Source of the DNA: Salinibacillus aidingensis
GTDB taxonomy: Bacteria > Bacillota > Bacilli > Bacillales > Alkalibacillaceae
Length of the DNA stretch: 64,000 bases
Reading direction: 5' to 3'
Assembly: GCF_039522525.1 (NCBI RefSeq)
Contig: NZ_BAAADO010000007.1
Location: 1 to 64,000, forward strand
Part shown: in pieces, positions 41,382 to 49,635 of the stretch
Position numbering within the stretch: position 1 is the first letter of the stretch
Layout: each line of letters starts with the position of its first letter
Program-made: the position numbers and the translations under genes
Notes under the pieces: model-generated
Seen by the model: the letters and a program-made list of their open reading frames with translations, nothing else
What the model was told of the DNA's origin: nothing
The model's database searches: none

Positions 41382-42713
41382 ATGACTGGACGGATAAGAG
41401 AACAACTGCAGAAACCCTGGATTCTCGTATTAACCATTGGACTCGGTACCATGCTGAATCCATTGAATTCATCGATGATTTCTGTAGCACTGACTCGCTT
41501 GCAGTTTGAATTTGAATTATCGTTTGCGGATGCCTCATGGCTAATCTCTATTTTTTATCTTGCAAGTGCAGCAGGACAGCCTGTAATGGGGAAATTAAGT
41601 GATATGTTTGGTCCTAAGCGATTATTTATGACAGGGCTGGTACTGGTAGCGGGTGCATGCCTGCTGGCCCCTTTTTCACCAAATTTCGTCTTTTTGCTTG
41701 GGTGTCGGGCTTTGCAGGCGATTGGCAGCTCAACGCTATTTCCAAGCGGGATGAGTATGGTACGCACAAGTATCACACAAAAACAGGGACAAGCCCTGGC
41801 AGCCTTATCTATATTCGCCAATGTTTCGGCAGCATTCGGGCCATCTATTGGCGGCTTTTTAGTAGGTGCCTGGGATTGGCCTTCCATTTTTTTCGTCAAT
41901 TTTCCTTTTATCATTCTTTCGTTTGTTATGGCTCTTTTTATATTGCCGAATACGGGTAAAATGGAATTTGATATGAAGCGAATTGATTTTGGCGGAATTT
42001 CTCTGTTTATTGTGTCGATTGTCGGCTTAATACTGTTTCTTCTTTCTTTGGAACAAACGGTTAATATATGGGCGCTTATCGTATTTGTATCAGCTGGAAT
42101 CGCTTTTTATTTCTATGAAAATCGACATCAGGCGCCATTTATACATTTTCCGACCTTAAGGCAAAATCCGACCGTAACATGGATTTATTTACAATTTATG
42201 ACGATTAATCTGGTTTATTATTGTTATTTCTTCGGGTTTCCCACGTATTTGCAGCAGGCTGCAGGTTATAATGAAGGAAAGACAGGCTTAATAATGCTTG
42301 CACTGGCGGGGTTCAGTGTCATTATCTCACCACTGGCAGGGGCCCTGATTGACCGTTTTGGATCAAAAGTTCCCATGGTTATTGGAGCCGTCCTCCTTTT
42401 AATTGGAACAGGACTCTTACTTACTTTCGATCAGGCATCCCCATTACTTTGGTTAATGGTGATTATGGCTGTGCTGGGAATGAGTAATGGCTTTAACAAT
42501 ATTTCCGCACAGACGGCCTTGTTTGAAAATGTATCAAGAGAGGAAACCGGTTCAGCTTCCGGACTATTTCAAACGAGTCGCTATTTAGGAGCCATATTAT
42601 CCGGTAGTCTGCTTGGGATCACCTTTAATCAATTTGTCGATACCAAGCACCTGCACCTTGTGGCTATCATCTGCTTTATTTTCTGCCTGATCATCGTAGG
42701 TCTCTGTCCCTGA
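41382..42713 (+). CDS. MFS transporter, DHA2-like
   Basis: A 443-residue multidrug-type MFS protein. Motif A is GKLSDMFGPKRLF, motif C is ANVSAAFGPSIGGFLVGAWD, and the N-terminus GLGTMLNPLNSSMISVALTR is typical of the EmrB/QacA branch. About 12-14 membrane segments. The ATG follows GGGTGATTAC. It sits upstream of a MarR regulator, which could control it. Confidence 0.85.
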   Translation: MTGRIREQLQKPWILVLTIGLGTMLNPLNSSMISVALTRLQFEFELSFADASWLISIFYLASAAGQPVMGKLSDMFGPKRLFMTGLVLVAGACLLAPFSPNFVFLLGCRALQAIGSSTLFPSGMSMVRTSITQKQGQALAALSIFANVSAAFGPSIGGFLVGAWDWPSIFFVNFPFIILSFVMALFILPNTGKMEFDMKRIDFGGISLFIVSIVGLILFLLSLEQTVNIWALIVFVSAGIAFYFYENRHQAPFIHFPTLRQNPTVTWIYLQFMTINLVYYCYFFGFPTYLQQAAGYNEGKTGLIMLALAGFSVIISPLAGALIDRFGSKVPMVIGAVLLLIGTGLLLTFDQASPLLWLMVIMAVLGMSNGFNNISAQTALFENVSREETGSASGLFQTSRYLGAILSGSLLGITFNQFVDTKHLHLVAIICFIFCLIIVGLCP

Positions 42714-42789
42714 AGCTACCAGGGGAAAACAGGGCTTCTAATTCAGGTCACCTTGACAGCTAGCCCCATTATCCGATATAATTTATTTT

Positions 42790-42800
42790 GAATTCGAGAT
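42790..42800. promoter_or_regulatory. MhqR-like half operator before marR
   Basis: GAATTCGAGAT, the reverse complement of ATCTCGAATTC found before the FMN reductase gene (43365). The Bacillus MhqR operator contains the same ATCTCGAATTC core. Confidence 0.5.
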
Positions 42801-42834
42801 ATTAAAAGATATTTTAAAATAAGGGTTGATAACG

Positions 42835-43299
42835 ATGAGTTCAACTGAAAATTTTAATCAGGAAAGTGAGCTTTCTTTAAAGTTATTTATCGTTTTAACA
42901 CGTGCATTACAATCCGTAGAAAAAAAAGCCATCAAAGATATAAAGAGTCTCGGACTTAATCTGACCGAGTTTTCCGTTCTTGAATTGCTTTATCATAAGG
43001 GGGAGCAGCCGATTCAAAAGATCGGAAGCAAGGTTCTCCTTGCCAGCAGCAGTATTACGTACGTGGTCGATAAACTGGAAAAGAAAAACTATATAAGAAG
43101 ACGTGCGTGTCCGAATGATCGGCGTGTGACCTATGCAGGTGTTACAGAAGCCGGGAAGCAGTTAATGGATGAAATCTTTCCAAAGCATGTGGAGGCGATT
43201 AATGATATTATGGGCGGCCTCAATAATGATGAAAAGCAAACGATGATTGAATATCTGAAAAAGTTAGGCTATCATGCGGAAGGACTGGAAAAGGAGTAA
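42835..43299 (+). CDS. MarR-family regulator, MhqR-like
   Basis: About 154 residues with the winged helix LNLTEFSVLELLYHKGEQPI, IGSKVLLASSSITYVVDKLE and wing RACPNDRRVTYAGVTEAG. Downstream are an FMN reductase and a catechol dioxygenase, and a shared ATCTCGAATTC element precedes both this gene and the reductase. In B. subtilis MhqR represses such genes and responds to quinones. ATG at 42835 is used; TTG at 42826 is also in frame. Confidence 0.88.
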   Translation: MSSTENFNQESELSLKLFIVLTRALQSVEKKAIKDIKSLGLNLTEFSVLELLYHKGEQPIQKIGSKVLLASSSITYVVDKLEKKNYIRRRACPNDRRVTYAGVTEAGKQLMDEIFPKHVEAINDIMGGLNNDEKQTMIEYLKKLGYHAEGLEKE

Positions 43300-43314
43300 G
43301 CCAGCTGGTTGATG

Positions 43315-43355
43315 AAGGACCTGAGCTTGAAAATTGACAAGGTCCTTCCTTTTAT
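43315..43355 (+). terminator. marR terminator
   Basis: Arms AAGGACCT and AGGTCCTT, then CCTTTTATTT. Confidence 0.65.
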
Positions 43356-43364
43356 TTAAAATAA

Positions 43365-43394
43365 ATCTCGAATTCATAATAATTGAATTTGTAA
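43365..43394. promoter_or_regulatory. MhqR-like operator before the FMN reductase
   Basis: ATCTCGAATTC followed by an inverted GAATTTG: AATTC-N9-GAATT. It lies 43 bases before the reductase start. Confidence 0.55.
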
Positions 43395-43436
43395 TAATTA
43401 ACTTAAAACAATTCATGAACACAGGAGGAATACATC

Positions 43437-43994
43437 ATGCTAAAGATAGGTATCGTTTTGGGAAGTGTAAGAGAGGGGCGTAATGGAGAGGCAGTAGCCA
43501 ATTGGATCAATGACTTTGCCGGAAACCGTAATGACGAAGCAGAGTATGAAATTATCGATCTTAAAGATTACAGCCTTCCGTTATTAGGTGCAGCCGTACC
43601 TGAAAACCAACAGGAGGAAGCCAATGCTGCAGTAAAAGCCTGGTCAGAAAAAATGGCCTCTTTTGATGGGTATATCTTCGTCGTACCTGAGTATAACCAT
43701 GCAGTTGGTGGAGCCTTCAAGAATGCCTTAGATTATTTAAAATCAGAAGTAAATAATAAGGCAGCGGGCTTTGTCGGTTATGGAAGTCTGGGTGGTACTC
43801 GTGCCCATGAAAATCTCCGTTTAATTTTAGGTGAGCTTCAAGTAGCTGATGTGCGTACAGCTGTTACATTCTCTCTTATGACTGATTTTGAAAACATGAG
43901 TGTGTTTAAACCAGCGGATTACCATGAAAATAATGCAGATGAAATGCTGGATCAGCTTCTTGCATGGAGCGGTGCATTAAAAACAATTAGATAA
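43437..43994 (+). CDS. NADPH-dependent FMN reductase (azoreductase type)
   Basis: A 185-residue flavodoxin-like reductase: GIVLGSVREGRNGEAVANWI, FVVPEYNHAVGGAFKNALDY and AAGFVGYGSLGGTRAHENLR. Probably reduces quinones or azo compounds with two electrons. CAGGAGG precedes the ATG. It lies between MarR and the dioxygenase, each with its own terminator, and shares the MhqR-like element. Confidence 0.9.
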   Translation: MLKIGIVLGSVREGRNGEAVANWINDFAGNRNDEAEYEIIDLKDYSLPLLGAAVPENQQEEANAAVKAWSEKMASFDGYIFVVPEYNHAVGGAFKNALDYLKSEVNNKAAGFVGYGSLGGTRAHENLRLILGELQVADVRTAVTFSLMTDFENMSVFKPADYHENNADEMLDQLLAWSGALKTIR

Positions 43995-44005
43995 ACTGGA
44001 ATAAA

Positions 44006-44036
44006 AAGGCTGCCACACATTGTGGCAGCCTGTTTC
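44006..44036 (+). terminator. FMN reductase terminator
   Basis: Arms GGCTGCCACA and TGTGGCAGCC with a short loop, then TGTTTCC. Confidence 0.7.
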
Positions 44037-44099
44037 CTATAAAAGGCAGGCTTTTAAAATCATCCGCCGTAACGGATAAATATGAAAGGAGATGAACAT

Positions 44100-44951
44100 A
44101 TGGAAAAGCAGTTTTTTAATGAGAATGCCATTTATGTAGGAGAAGTAAATATTAAAGTGACGAACTTGGAACAATCCATCACGTTTTATAAGGAAATCAT
44201 CGGATTTGACGTTCTGGAACAGACAGAAGGGAGGGCTGTTCTGACAGCTGATGGGAAAACACCATTGGTTACTCTTGAACAGCCAGAAGGTATCCAGCCA
44301 AAAGAAGGAAGAACAGCTGGCCTTTATCATTTTGCAATCTTATTGCCTTCGCGTGCTGATTTATCCCACTTTTTATCTCACATTATTCAAACGAAATACC
44401 GCTATGGCCTTGGTGCTGCCGATCATTATGTCAGTGAAGCTTTATACCTCTCCGACCCGGATGGAAATGGGATTGAAGTTTATCATGACCGCCCATCTTC
44501 TGAGTGGAACTGGGCCAATGGTCAGGTGGATATGGCAACCGTTGAACTTGATGCACAGGGGATTCTTGATGAAAGCAATGGAAAGTGGGCAGGACTCCCA
44601 TCGGATACCATTATCGGGCACATTCACTTACATGTAAGAGATTTAGAATCAACGGAAGCTTTTTATATACAAGGACTGGGTTTTGAGGTTGTTACTCAAT
44701 TACCTGGAGCACTCTTCACCTCAACAGCGCGCTATCATCATCATATTGGTCTGAACGTATGGAATGGTACAGGGGCAAAAATCCCGGATAAAAACCGTGT
44801 AGGACTCAATTATTTTACATTGGTGTTTCCGGATGATGACCAGCGGCAGCAGGCAGTAGACCGTCTGGAAAATCAGGGGGTACATGTAGAAAAACAGGGC
44901 GATATTCATGTAGTAGAAGACCCCTCAGGAAATGTTATTCATTTGGTGTAG
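44100..44951 (+). CDS. Catechol 2,3-dioxygenase, CatE-like
   Basis: A 283-residue extradiol ring-cleaving dioxygenase with two VOC repeats. VGEVNIKVTNLEQSITFYKE opens the first; TAGLYHFAILLPSRADLSHF and ADHYVSEALYLSDPDGNGIE follow; IGHIHLHVRDLESTEAFYI opens the second, with YHHHIGLNVW. It closely recalls B. subtilis CatE (YfiE), which degrades catechol under CatR/MhqR-type control. AAAGGAGATGAACAT precedes the ATG; an upstream ATG is part of the ribosome site. Confidence 0.92.
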   Translation: MEKQFFNENAIYVGEVNIKVTNLEQSITFYKEIIGFDVLEQTEGRAVLTADGKTPLVTLEQPEGIQPKEGRTAGLYHFAILLPSRADLSHFLSHIIQTKYRYGLGAADHYVSEALYLSDPDGNGIEVYHDRPSSEWNWANGQVDMATVELDAQGILDESNGKWAGLPSDTIIGHIHLHVRDLESTEAFYIQGLGFEVVTQLPGALFTSTARYHHHIGLNVWNGTGAKIPDKNRVGLNYFTLVFPDDDQRQQAVDRLENQGVHVEKQGDIHVVEDPSGNVIHLV

Positions 44952-44980
44952 GTGCCTGTCACCACCCGAATTTTGTCGAA
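44951..44980. repeat. GGTGCCTGTCACC motif, copy 1
   Basis: GGTGCCTGTCACCACCCGAA then TTTTGTCGAA, directly at the stop codon of the dioxygenase gene. A copy differing by one base lies at 57548-57577. GGTG-CCTGT-CACC is a small palindrome. Confidence 0.7.
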
Positions 44981-45015
44981 GCATCACAGGTTGGGGGTCT
45001 CATCAACAACGTTCG

Positions 45016-45190
45016 TTAGAATTCTACAGGGTGAGAGGTTTTTAATTTAATCGATACCCTTCTTGTAACGCTACGAATTCCCCATAAGATGATACTGGCC
45101 AAAAGTATGGACCCAATAATGGATAGCGGCATTGGTACCTGATCTGCTTCAAAAGGGAGCCACTCCGGAATATACAGTTCACTGTATTTT
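45016..45190 (-). pseudogene. C-terminal remnant of a membrane protein
   Basis: On the minus strand an open stretch without start reads ELYIPEWLPFEADQVPMPLS then IIGSILLASIILWGIRSVTR and ends RRVSIKLKTSHPVEF. One clear membrane helix; it looks like the tail of a transporter whose body is gone. The family was not recognised. Confidence 0.4.
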
Positions 45191-45233
45191 TTCCTATCCT
45201 TTTATTTACAATAATCATTAAGGAGGGTTGATC

Positions 45234-45521
45234 ATGGTTACCTTTACAGAACCTGCAATTAACAAAATTAAAGATGAACTGCAATCGGTTTTAAAAGATG
45301 GCGAGGAGCCTTTACTACGATTAACCATGGCAATTGGTTGAGGAGGCCCTCAATTACAACTGGCTCTGGAGGAGTCAGCCATGAAGAATGATCAACAGTT
45401 TGAGGCACATGGAATTGAGTTTTTAATCAATGAAAAGGATCAGCCATATTTCAATAACACAAAAATTGATTATACAAGGACCTTATTAGGTGGAGGAAAA
45501 TTTGAAGTTCTGAGGGTATAA
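45234..45521 (+). CDS. HesB/IscA-like protein with in-frame TGA (Sec or nonsense)
   Basis: Ninety-five codons of the HesB-like iron-sulfur biosynthesis fold: MVTFTEPAINKIKDELQSVL, then RLTMAIG-TGA-GGPQLQLALE, ending LGGGKFEVLRV. Codon 36 (45339-45341) is TGA where relatives of this type have cysteine in GIGCGGPQ. The frame is otherwise clean on both sides, the ATG has a perfect AAGGAGG, and a terminator follows. It is either a selenocysteine codon, since HesB-like selenoproteins are a known family, or a fresh nonsense mutation. I see no strong SECIS hairpin right after the TGA. Confidence 0.65.
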
Positions 45522-45527
45522 TCATTT

Positions 45528-45559
45528 AAGGTGGTGACAACTTCTGTCACCACCTTTTT
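45528..45559 (+). terminator. Terminator of the HesB-like gene
   Basis: Arms AAGGTGGTGACA and TGTCACCACCTT, perfect over 12 bases, then TTTC. Confidence 0.85.
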
Positions 45560-45614
45560 CAATGGTCAACTGCAGGGAGGGGAGTGCTTGGCCATAAAGA
45601 GATTTGATTGATGT

Positions 45615-45945
45615 CATCCGTACAGTGACTGATACCAGGGCTGAATCGATTGATATCGCACATGCAGCGACTGATATCATTGCCAAAACGACCGATAGCC
45701 CAAAAGTAAATTGATAAACAGAGAAAACTGATGGATGAATCCCGTTAACTGACGGATATTCCATAAATTTAGACGTGATTCTGCATAAACATAAAGGATA
45801 AACCACGAAAGGCGATTGATTTCCTGAAGTCCAATTGAAACCAGGACTGAAACAGATTATATTTTGGTTGATTCAAAGCCATAAGCAACCGATAACCCCA
45901 TCCATCAGACGGATAAACAGCAGAAACCGACTGATCCCACACATT
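45615..45945. repeat. Degenerate short tandem repeat with ~20-base period
   Basis: A noncoding stretch in which variants of RACTGAT/ACCGAT/GATTGAT recur about every 20-21 bases at first (near 45626, 45647, 45667, 45689, 45709, 45727, 45748) and irregularly later (45812, 45888, 45908, 45927). No ORF with a ribosome site crosses it. Origin unknown. Confidence 0.5.
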
Positions 45946-46072
45946 TGCCCTTTCCAATTAATAGCCATATGATCTCCAAACATCTCGCTATTCTCCTTAA
46001 AATGTCTCAATATTGCCATATCTCATATTTTTCTAATATACTGAATGTATAAACTAAAAAGGTGTGTGGATG

Positions 46073-47200
46073 ATGAACATAGTCGTTTCAGCAGATTCAT
46101 TTAAAGGCAGTGCCTCAACATTTGAAGTGAACGATTATATTGAGAGGGGAATCAGGCGGGTGATGCCTGACGCTCAAGTGACGAAGCTTCCTTTGGCTGA
46201 CGGTGGTGAGGGAACGGTTGATGCTTTTATACATCATTTAAATGGGCAGCACATCGAACGGGAGGTAACCGGACCATTAGGGAAAAAGGTAAAAGCTAAG
46301 TTTGGTCTGGTAGATAATAAAGCTGTTATTGAAATGGCGGAAGCTTCCGGTCTGCCACTTATTACTGAAGAAGAAAAAAATCCATTCGATGCAACAACAT
46401 ATGGAACAGGAGAATTAATAAAAGCAGCACTGGACTACGGTGTAGATGAAATTTTGATTGGGCTTGGCGGAAGTGCTACAAATGATGGGGGTGCCGGTAT
46501 GGCGCAGGCCTTAGGTGTATCCCTTAAAGACGACAGGAATGATGAAATAGGATTCGGCGCAGCCCAGCTGGAGCGTTTGTCCCATATCGATATGTCAGGA
46601 ATCGATGAACGCCTGGCACATACAACAATCACGGTATTATCTGATGTAACCAACCCTTTATGTGGAGAGAATGGAGCTTCCTATGTGTTTGGCCCCCAAA
46701 AAGGAGCCTCTGACCAGGATGTGAAGAAATTAGACCAGCTATTAAGACATTTAGGTGAGAAAATTGAAAATGAACTCCAATTACAGGTTATTGAACAACC
46801 TGGAGCAGGCGCTGCTGGTGGGCTTGGAGCGGGATTAGCTGCCTTCTGCGGGGCCAGGATTCACTCAGGGATTGAAAAAATTTTGGAGATTATGCAACTG
46901 GACGAGTATGTCAGGAATGCCGATCTTGTTATTACAGGAGAAGGAAGAATGGATTATCAGTCCGTTAATGGCAAGGCCCCAATTGGTGTTGCCAAGGTGG
47001 CTAAGCGGTACAACCTTCCTGTAATTGCCATTGTAGCAAGTGAGGGTGAGCGAGTGACCGAGGTTTATCAGAATGGCATAGATCTCGTGATTGATATCAT
47101 TAATGAGCCTATGACAGTTGAAAAGGCCATAAGTAAAGTGGATGAACTGACAGAGGGTGCCGGGGAAAAGGCTATTCGAGCTTTTCGATTATCTGTATAA
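46073..47200 (+). CDS. glxK: Glycerate kinase
   Basis: A 375-residue GlxK-type glycerate kinase (ATP + D-glycerate). MNIVVSADSFKGSASTFEVN at the N-terminus, LPLADGGEGTVDAF, GLGGSATNDGGAGMAQALG, PGAGAAGGLGAGL and ITGEGRMDYQS are the family landmarks. AAAAAGGTG precedes a group of starts (GTG 46064, ATG 46070, ATG 46073). Single gene. The exact phosphorylation position (2- or 3-) is not settled by sequence. Confidence 0.92.
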   Translation: MNIVVSADSFKGSASTFEVNDYIERGIRRVMPDAQVTKLPLADGGEGTVDAFIHHLNGQHIEREVTGPLGKKVKAKFGLVDNKAVIEMAEASGLPLITEEEKNPFDATTYGTGELIKAALDYGVDEILIGLGGSATNDGGAGMAQALGVSLKDDRNDEIGFGAAQLERLSHIDMSGIDERLAHTTITVLSDVTNPLCGENGASYVFGPQKGASDQDVKKLDQLLRHLGEKIENELQLQVIEQPGAGAAGGLGAGLAAFCGARIHSGIEKILEIMQLDEYVRNADLVITGEGRMDYQSVNGKAPIGVAKVAKRYNLPVIAIVASEGERVTEVYQNGIDLVIDIINEPMTVEKAISKVDELTEGAGEKAIRAFRLSV

Positions 47201-47292
47201 ACATCTAATTTTGTACCACTAAATGAATAGAAAAAGGCATAGAATGTAGTGTGGATAAGGGAATGGGTATTTGAAAGGAGCAGGATAATTGT

Positions 47293-48309
47293 ATGCAGGA
47301 CACTCCATTAAAGGATAAGTTTGGTCGACCATTTCAGGATCTCCGTATTTCAGTGACAGATCGTTGTAATTTTCGCTGCCGCTATTGTATGCCTAAGGAG
47401 ATTTTTGGCCCGGATTTTTCATTTTTACCCAAAGAGCACTTATTATCCTTTGAAGAAATAGAACGACTGGCAAAGCTGTTTGTACAATTGGGTGTGAAAA
47501 AAATACGCCTCACTGGCGGTGAACCACTGCTTCGAAGGAATTTGTCATTGCTGATTCAAAAGCTGTCCAATATCGACGGATTAGATGATATAGCTTTAAC
47601 GACAAATGCATACATGCTGGAAAATCATGCAGAAAAACTTAAGGATGCAGGGTTGAAACGTGTCAACGTCAGTCTGGATGCTATTGATGACGAAACATTC
47701 AAATCCATCAATGATGTAGGTGCGAAAACCAATCGTGTTTTAAAAGGAATCCATAAGGCCAAGGAAGTCGGGTTGGAAGTAAAAGTGAATATGGTTGTGA
47801 AAAAGGGAATGAATGATCATGAAGTCATTCCAATGGCCAAGTATTTTAAAGAGCATGAGATTACGCTTCGTTATATTGAGTTTATGGATGTTGGTCAAAC
47901 GAATGGCTGGGACTTCAGTCAGGTCGTTACGAAGAAAGCACTCTTTCAGCAGCTTAATGAACACTTTAAACTGGAGCCTGTGGAACCTGCCTATAAAGGG
48001 GAGGTAGCTCAAAGATACCGGTACGCTGGTACAGATACGGAAGTCGGTTTTATAACGTCTGTTTCGGAATCCTTTTGCTCAACTTGTACACGCGGCCGCC
48101 TCTCTGCGGATGGGAAATTCTTCACCTGTTTATTTGCAACGGATGGTCTGAATCTGAAAGAATTGCTCAGAACTGGTGCCACCGATGACGAAATTATTTC
48201 AGCTTTCACCCCAACCTGGGAAAACCGTACAGACCGTTATTCTGATGAACGTACAGAAGAAAGTGTGAAAAACAGGCCTAAAATAGAAATGTCTTATATT
48301 GGCGGATAA
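47293..48309 (+). CDS. moaA: GTP 3',8-cyclase MoaA
   Basis: Radical-SAM enzyme of molybdenum cofactor synthesis, 338 residues. The N-terminal 4Fe-4S motif is C25-x3-C29-x2-C32 in RCNFRCRYC; GGEP is at LTGGEPLLRR; the C-terminal cluster is CSTCTRGRLSADGKFFTC; the protein ends in Gly-Gly as required. No other moa/moe gene is adjacent. The ATG is used; a GAAAGGAGC site lies upstream. Confidence 0.95.
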   Translation: MQDTPLKDKFGRPFQDLRISVTDRCNFRCRYCMPKEIFGPDFSFLPKEHLLSFEEIERLAKLFVQLGVKKIRLTGGEPLLRRNLSLLIQKLSNIDGLDDIALTTNAYMLENHAEKLKDAGLKRVNVSLDAIDDETFKSINDVGAKTNRVLKGIHKAKEVGLEVKVNMVVKKGMNDHEVIPMAKYFKEHEITLRYIEFMDVGQTNGWDFSQVVTKKALFQQLNEHFKLEPVEPAYKGEVAQRYRYAGTDTEVGFITSVSESFCSTCTRGRLSADGKFFTCLFATDGLNLKELLRTGATDDEIISAFTPTWENRTDRYSDERTEESVKNRPKIEMSYIGG

Positions 48310-48454
48310 GCATTTTCACTTCGCTATCTCTTTCATCAATGTTTTTTCACAAAACTTATCGACAAGTTCTATCCTCCTTTGATAGTCTATAGTAGGAAGA
48401 AAACGTTTTCTGAATAATGCTTACATCAATAGACAAAGGGTAGGGAGTTTACTT

Positions 48455-49513
48455 ATGAAGAGATTAGTCATACTAGGTGGAGGCTACGGGGGAATGAAAA
48501 TTGTTCATCAGCTGTTAACGAGCGGGTTTCCCCATGACGTGGAAATTATTCTGGTCGATCGGAATCCGTATCACTCACTAAAGACTGAGTTTTATGCGAT
48601 AGCAGCCGGAACAACAGCTGATAAGGATGTACGTATTGAATTCCCTCATCATGAACAGATTCGTTATGTTTTTGGAGAAGTTACTACGATTGATACAGAA
48701 AATCAGTTGGTAAAAATGGGGGATGAACCTGATGTTTCCTATGATTACTTAGTCATTGGATTGGGTTGTGAGGACAACTATCATGGAATTGAAGGGGCAG
48801 AGGCGTATACCGAAAGTGTCCAGACAATAGCAAAAGCCAGAAAAGCTGGTTCAGCCATCGGAAATCTGGATGCGCATTCGAAAGTAACCATTGTTGGTGC
48901 CGGCTTAAGCGGAATTGAAGTAGCTTCAGAGGTCCGTGAGAGCAGACCGGATTTAACAGTCCGTTTATTGGACCGGGGTTCATCTGTCCTAAAAGCCTTT
49001 GACGAAAAAATCCAAAGGTACGTAGAAGACTGGTTTGCTAAAAATGATGTCGAAGTGGTTCATCATGCCAACGTGGAATATGTGGAAAAAGGCCAGGTCT
49101 GTAATAATGGCAGTTGTTTTGACAGTGATGTAACGATTTGGACAGCAGGTGTTAAACCCAATCACATCATTGAGGAAATTCCCTTTGAAAAAGACGAACA
49201 GGGAAAAATCATATTAAATGAATTTTATCAGGTGCCCAGTCAAACAAATGTTTATGTGGTAGGTGACTGTGCCTCATCGGTCCATTCTCCAAGTGCACAG
49301 CTGGCAGGTCAGCAGGGGGAAAAAATTGGAGATGTCTTAACGGATGTATTGCAGGATACAGAGCCTGATGTTCCTTCAGAAGTTAAATTAAAAGGGAAGC
49401 TTGGCTCATTAGGCAAATCGGATGGGTTTGGCAGCATGTTTAACCAGCCTTTTACCGGTTTTCTGCCACGCCTGGCTAAAACAGGAGTACTCTGGTTAAG
49501 CAAAAGACACTAA
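48455..49513 (+). CDS. NADH dehydrogenase-like FAD oxidoreductase, YutJ type
   Basis: A 352-residue type-II NADH dehydrogenase family flavoprotein. FAD-binding LVILGGGYGGMKIVHQLL at the N-terminus, NAD-binding VTIVGAGLSGIEVASEV in the middle, TIWTAGVKPN and VYVVGDCAS near the C-terminus. It resembles Bacillus YutJ/YumB. Probably passes electrons from NADH to quinone at the membrane. A strong terminator follows. No operon partner. Confidence 0.85.
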   Translation: MKRLVILGGGYGGMKIVHQLLTSGFPHDVEIILVDRNPYHSLKTEFYAIAAGTTADKDVRIEFPHHEQIRYVFGEVTTIDTENQLVKMGDEPDVSYDYLVIGLGCEDNYHGIEGAEAYTESVQTIAKARKAGSAIGNLDAHSKVTIVGAGLSGIEVASEVRESRPDLTVRLLDRGSSVLKAFDEKIQRYVEDWFAKNDVEVVHHANVEYVEKGQVCNNGSCFDSDVTIWTAGVKPNHIIEEIPFEKDEQGKIILNEFYQVPSQTNVYVVGDCASSVHSPSAQLAGQQGEKIGDVLTDVLQDTEPDVPSEVKLKGKLGSLGKSDGFGSMFNQPFTGFLPRLAKTGVLWLSKRH

Positions 49514-49562
49514 AAAAGCCTTGTCATTGTCGAGTTTCATTTCGACAGTGACAAGGCTTTTG
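49513..49562 (+). terminator. Terminator of the YutJ-like gene
   Basis: Arms AAAAGCCTTGTCATTGTCGA and TCGACAGTGACAAGGCTTTT with two mismatched positions; a T tail follows. Confidence 0.85.
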
Positions 49563-49570
49563 TTGTAGAA

Positions 49571-49635
49571 GCGACGGCCGGCTTCAGCACCCTATTCCTG
49601 GCTGGACAAACGGGCGCTTCCGCCTATGCTTTTAA
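49571..49635 (+). repeat. Dispersed repeat R3, partial copy
   Basis: Contains CTGGCTGGACAAACGGGCGC and TTCCGCCT, matching the right border of the copy at 60246-60386. The left border is lost. It overlaps the end of the chemotaxis-receptor gene by a few bases. Confidence 0.55.

Noticed and set aside
45042..45284. Minus-strand ORF of 80 codons over the HesB-like start
   Set aside because: Different frame from the membrane-protein remnant, no ribosome site, overlaps the HesB-like leader.
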